In this document: positions 49,701 through 55,700 of the stretch, in pieces | How the letters are laid out: every line of letters begins with the position of its first letter | How positions within the stretch are numbered: position 1 is the first letter of the stretch | Source of the DNA: Nectonema munidae | Lineage: Eukaryota; Nematomorpha; Nectonematoida; Nectonematidae | Length of the DNA stretch: 64,000 nucleotides | Direction of reading: 5' to 3' | Assembly (NCBI GenBank): GCA_030549495.1 | Contig: JAUIRK010000370.1 | Span: 372,001-436,000 of the forward strand | Made by a program: the position numbers and the translations under genes | The notes under the pieces: model-generated | The model's database searches: none | Told to the model about the DNA's origin: nothing | The model's input: the letters and a program-made list of their open reading frames with translations, nothing else

Positions 49701-52700
49701 TAAAGGCGAAAAATGCTTTTTATGTTAGCTAACATCTCTCTATATATAAATATATAAATGGACTATAAAGGAGAACTATAGTAAGATTTCACTTCACTTT
49801 CTTTATTCACTCGCAAAAATCCTTTCCTTGCATCTTCACCCCAAAAAAACAACTCCATCTACTTTCTGCTTGACTTAAGTTGAAAAAGCCTAATAGTGTC
49901 GAAATATGTATTCTTTTCAATAAAGATTTGTCATACTAACTTACTATATCCTCACTCATATCTTTGAATCCCAATATGACAGTCTTTCAGCCTCAACCTT
50001 CTGTGAATACAGCATATTTAAAAAAACTTTCTAAGGTTGAACAAATGAGTAAAATGTAAGTATCTTCTAGAGATGTACCAATTAATGGACAACTAATCGG
50101 TAATCTGCTAGATCGGCTTCTTCGCCGATTAATCGGTAATAAACGTAGGCTGCCGATTAATCGGTAATAAACGTAGGCTGCCGTATTTAACAAAATAGCG
50201 CGGAATAAGTGATTTTCTGATTTATCTACTTTTCTAAGACTTTTGCTTCAAGAATAATATATTTAATTGAGATATAGACATTCGCATTAATTTTTTTATT
50301 ATTTTTTAAGAAATGGAAAAAAAAGTTCGAAAAATTCTCAAACGTTTTTTAAACTTTCTCTTTTCGTTCTCAAACGTTTTCTCAGCTGCCGATGAAACCA
50401 ATCATCCCTTTTTTAAAGATTACAAAAAAACAATTAATTTAATTAAAATTGAAGTTAATTTAAATGTTTGAATAAGTTTTAAATTTTGTGAAGAATTTTG
50501 AGATAAGAAAAAAATTAGAAAAAACTAATAGGTAAATCAAAATAAGTAAAATAAATTCTAAAAATATAAGAAAACAATTTTATTAAATTTGAAAAAAAAA
50601 TTAAGCACTTAAAAAACTTGTAAATGATCATTTTAAAAAAGATATTAAAAAAAAATTTTAATAAAAATTTAAATAATTTAAATAAAAATTATTATTTAAT
50701 TTAAAAAATTTTTAAATGATTTTTCTAAATAAAATTTTTAAAGACATTTATGCTCAACCCTAACACTGGAGGTTCCAAGTAGCAAAAATAAATAACCGGC
50801 CGATTATTCCGTAATCGACAAAAGTTCTTATCGGTGCATCACTCTTATTTTCCAAAACGTTTATATGTCCGAAAAAATGAATTGGTATCGATTTCATATG
50901 ATTTACCTCATATCCTCGATTGAGAAAAATTCGCTACGCGGAAAGATGCAGCAAAAATTGATATGTATATATGAAAATAAACCAGATCCTTTCTTGCGTA
51001 TAGATGATTTCGAAGATTGTCATCACGGGAATGAAAAAAGTTGACTTAACTATAACACCCCCTACTTTTACTCAATTTGCAACCTAGAAATAGCCGAATA
51101 TTATCAAGAAGTGAATTCAACAAGTTCAAATGTTTCAAACAAGGCCATGATACAGATTCCTATAACCACGGTTACTAGTATTTGCAGGATTACATAATTA
51201 TAGAGAAGTCTCGGAACCTAAGCAATGCGAATATGAAGGGCAAACTGGACTAGCGTAACTGAATACACGTATAAAAAATAACAAGTAATTGAAATGATTT
51301 TTAAAGGAAGGAGTTGTATTTTCAATTGGATAAATAGAAATACTATTTCAAGAGGTATATTATAAATTGGGTAGCGTGAATGTCAAATTAGATTAGAAAA
51401 AGGAGAATAATAAAAAAATACTTTGGATATGTACAAGTTTCCTTTCCAAGAATGAAATATCCTTTGATCACTAGCGACAAAATTAGGAAGTCTGTCCTTG
51501 AACCAATAATAGCGAATTTCTAGATGCAAATATTCAAAGAAAGTTTATAACGAGAGTATATAATAAATATAGGGAAAATAAGAGAAGAGACAGAAAAAGA
51601 AGCAATCACCAGTAATAATAAAGTTAACCCGAAATAAAGTAAAAGAGGAACTAGTGAAGGATCTGAAAAATACTTTCGCTATTTTCGGGACTCAAACAGT
51701 TAATGTTGAGAGATGTTCTCAAATACGCAATCACTGGTAAGCGTTTATCAGCGGGAAAATCTTTCAAATCTTGAAAATAAGATAAGCATAGAGAATGAGA
51801 GAAAAAGTCAAGATTAAATACAAAAAGAGAATTGGATTGGAGGAAGGAATAGAAGGATTAGGAAATGGCACCCAAAACTAAAGCTCACACTAGGGTTGTA
51901 TAGCGAGTGGGTGTTTTAAGCTTCTTTTTCTGTTTTAACTTGCCTACAAATAATTGTAACATGAAACATTCTAAAAAGAGGACTGTCAATTTGTTGGAAA
52001 TATTTCGAGCTTTAATAGTACAATTTAGAAGATTTAATTTGATTAATCAACTAGCTAACGAAACACAATAGTTAGCTAAACTACTCCCCTAACAACCAAT
52101 TTAAATAGCAAGCAAAATAAATGAAAACTTAGCAAACAAGAGAATAATATAATTAATCACAAAACTAATAATGGTTACTAACTTAACTAGAATGAAAATC
52201 GTTAATCTTTCATCAATTAAAAATTAATAACTACAAGAGAAATAAGTTATACCAATTTTAAGATTAATTGTAAATGTGTTAGAAATATTTGTGAATATAA
52301 TCAGATCAAGTCAAAATTTCTTTGCAACTTTACAAGTTCTTATTTTTAGACAATCTCATGTTACAATCAATTGTAAGTGAGTAAGGTTTTCAAGCCGTAT
52401 GGTACACACATGCCTTACTTATTGTAGATTTAGGAGGTTGGCAAGATATGATTGCATTGTAGCGATTATAAGCTGTTTCAACGCGTCTTTTCCAAGCTGC
52501 AAAATCTTCTATATCTTGTGGGTGATAAAGATGAAGACGGTAAAAACAAATAGGATAAAGCATAAAAGAAATTAATGAATTACAAAATATCCACAAAACA
52601 TATATACAGGTTTCTCTAATGACTTAAATAAAGACAATTAAATTCGTTCGTGATACAAATTTTAAAAAAGGGGAAAACATGAATTGATTTCAAAAAAGAT

Positions 52701-55700
52701 GGCACATCTGGAAAACAAGGAAAACAAGTTTAAATTGATTAAATTAAAATATGAAAGGATTAACAAAGAAATTGCTGACTTATTGAGTACCGTATGTAAA
52801 TTTATGCAAAACCGTTAATAACTCTCCATCGCAATGTCATTTTCTCCTGTATCTACACATTCTATTTTCAAGAAAAGAAAGAAAGGATCAACCATTTTAT
52901 ATTATCGTTTTGATAATTTCATATATGAATTATGAGCAAAGAAAAGAAAAGAAATACTAATTTGAAAGGTGGGTTTATTAAAAAAATTATGCTTTATCAT
53001 ATGCAATATAAATCTGACAAAAAAACACTTTTAGATACAAAGTATTTTATCCAACTATTATCCTGGTATAAAGTGGTTTGCAAAGGTGCATTGAAACTAA
53101 GCATGCTATTGCGTTTTCTTGTCTAAAAGCTATGATATATTTTGTGCAGAATAGTCGTTTATAAGTATGGCTGCTAGGTGTCCCAGCTTTATCTTCGCTT
53201 AAAAACGAAATCTATGGCGATTTACAAGAGTTTATACCAATTTGACTATAAATATGATTGATTATCTCTTTTTTAGTATGAAAACTTCTCTTTTACTTTC
53301 AAAGTATTTTTCATCTTAACTATTTTTGTAAGTAATAAAAAAATTTGTTCGCGATTCTTTTCAAGACCATTTTTGTCCGAGTTTAATGATTTAAAAATCT
53401 GGCTACCATACTTATAACCCCAGTGAATAAGGCATTTCTTATACCATTATTCGGCCTTAAAAAACTAATCAAATAAAAGAATGATGATATTCTTGCCTAA
53501 AAGTAATTTGATTAATTTCGATGTACAAGAACAATTTTATGTTTATTTAAAGTTATGAAACTTGTTCTAATAATCAAGAAATATAATAATGAGTGAACCG
53601 ATGTAAAAAAAAGAAACTTACATCCAAAATCAAGACTAGCCTTGGGACTAATGACAGTGCCTAGAGAATTCGATACAATGCAGAAGTAGACACCTGCGTC
53701 CCTATCTCTCACTGGATTAAATATTGTGAGGACACCGTTCGTCTGCGATAAGTACTTGCTGGAGAGTGCGGAAACTTTTTCATCGTTTTTGTACCAGGTG
53801 TACTGCGCAGGGGGATACGCATAGACTTCGCAAATCAAATTTATTTCATCATTTTGACTTTTTTCATTGTACAAAACATCTTGAGGTATAATGGTGAACG
53901 ATGGAGCGCGTTCTATCAACTCCTTTTCATAATTTTCGAAAAACCCATACGCTAAGAATAATGAAATTGAAAAAAGAAAACAAAGCACAGAAAATGATTG
54001 ATCAAATTGAGCAGGAAAAACTTTATTCTAATTAAAACTTTTTTAAACCTTCCCAAAGTGAAATTAACCTCAACCTCCAATTTTATTATATAAATCATTA
54101 ACTCTATATTTGAACACATTGAATTGCTTCATAGATTTGGAGTTAAAATTAAAAAGGAAGAGATAAGTTATGCTTCAATGAAAACATCATTGGCCATAAA
54201 GTTAATATATATACTTCATGATACCGTTAGTGCCAAAATCATGACGAAGGGAGTAGTAAAGCGAGAAAAATGGGCCGATGCTTTGAGTACAACAAAATAA
54301 AGGCGTCAAAGGATTAATTAGTTTTTCGCTTTATTGAATTCGCGTGTATTGCCACAAAAATGTTTTTTTTCATTTTGTGCTTATAAAATATTTCAAAAAT
54401 GGTTGCTACAGTTCGTCTTCTTATTTTGAGTTTTATATAAAAAGACCAGGAAGTTAATATAAACTAGAAAGTTAGGATGGGCAAAGAACACTCCCCTCCC
54501 CCTTCTCTGGGTGAATCCATCCTTATTCTATGCCAATATTATTCCTCCCATGAATCCAATAGGGAGGATTCACTTCGCAAATCAGGAACTGTTTGCATAT
54601 ATTTTAATGAAAGAGGAACATGAACTTCTACGTGCAAAGTTTCAATTTTATCATCTCACAGGAATACTGGAGCTGAGTAGTTGGATCTAACTTTATAGCA
54701 TCATTGCAATAATGATTTTTACACGTTCTGGAAATTTTATCTAAGTACACTATTGTGTACAATTCTAACTTCCGAGATAAGGAAATTGAAAATTTTACAT
54801 TGCATGACGGAGCACAAAAAGTTTGATTGCAAAAGTATATTATAATTTAAAAGTAATTTCCTCAGGTTAGTTTTAATGTAATTTATATAGAATAAAAAAT
54901 TTTTTAATAAAATAAATTTTTTTCCTACCATAATCTCTATACAAGTAGGACAGCTCACGGCTGTAAACATGATTTTCTTTTGAGAATTCACATATGTAAG
55001 ATAAATTTTTGTTATCCTCAGCAAACTTCCACCTCCAACTAGCCACTTCATAAGAAAATGAGTACACACATCGCTTTCCAATGAATTCTTCACCACTCCA
55101 CTCAAAAAATGGATTCAAGGTGGACTGCAGAAGCTCGGGCGCCCAGCCATTATTAAATGTAAAGTAGGATGAATCACCTTGCCAGATCCAGCTTAAAAAA
55201 CCAAATGAGTATAATTATTATTAAGATTTTTTATTGACAATGACCAAAAGTTTTTTTCTCTTTAGGAAATCCAGACATTAACAGCACAAAAATTTTTTAG
55301 ATTTTGATTATTATATTAAATAATAATCGTTAAATCATTTGATTTTCGGAGAATTCAAATTTTTAAACACATTTGATTATTTTTCATTAAAACGTTAATG
55401 AACCAATGTTAGAGATTTTCAACATTTTTACAATTTTTTAATCATTTAATAAAAAAGTGTAGGGAACTCTTTTACTCTGATCTTCTTTTCGAATTTACTA
55501 TCAAGATTTTTCATCTCCTCACTATTTTTGTAAATATACCTTTTTATACCCAAAATATAAAGAATTTGTTCCGCCTCGGACGGAGCATTTATTTGTATTA
55601 ATATATCATCAATACCATTTTACCCGAGATATATTAAACTTGAATAGTAATGTAATAAGGCCTTGCTACACTTTTAATTCCAATTTTCAATTATACCTGT

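Noticed and set aside
54737-55105. 122-residue open frame on the minus strand
   Set aside because: Shadow frame over Contactin exon 2; the lectin motifs are in another frame with consistent splice phases.
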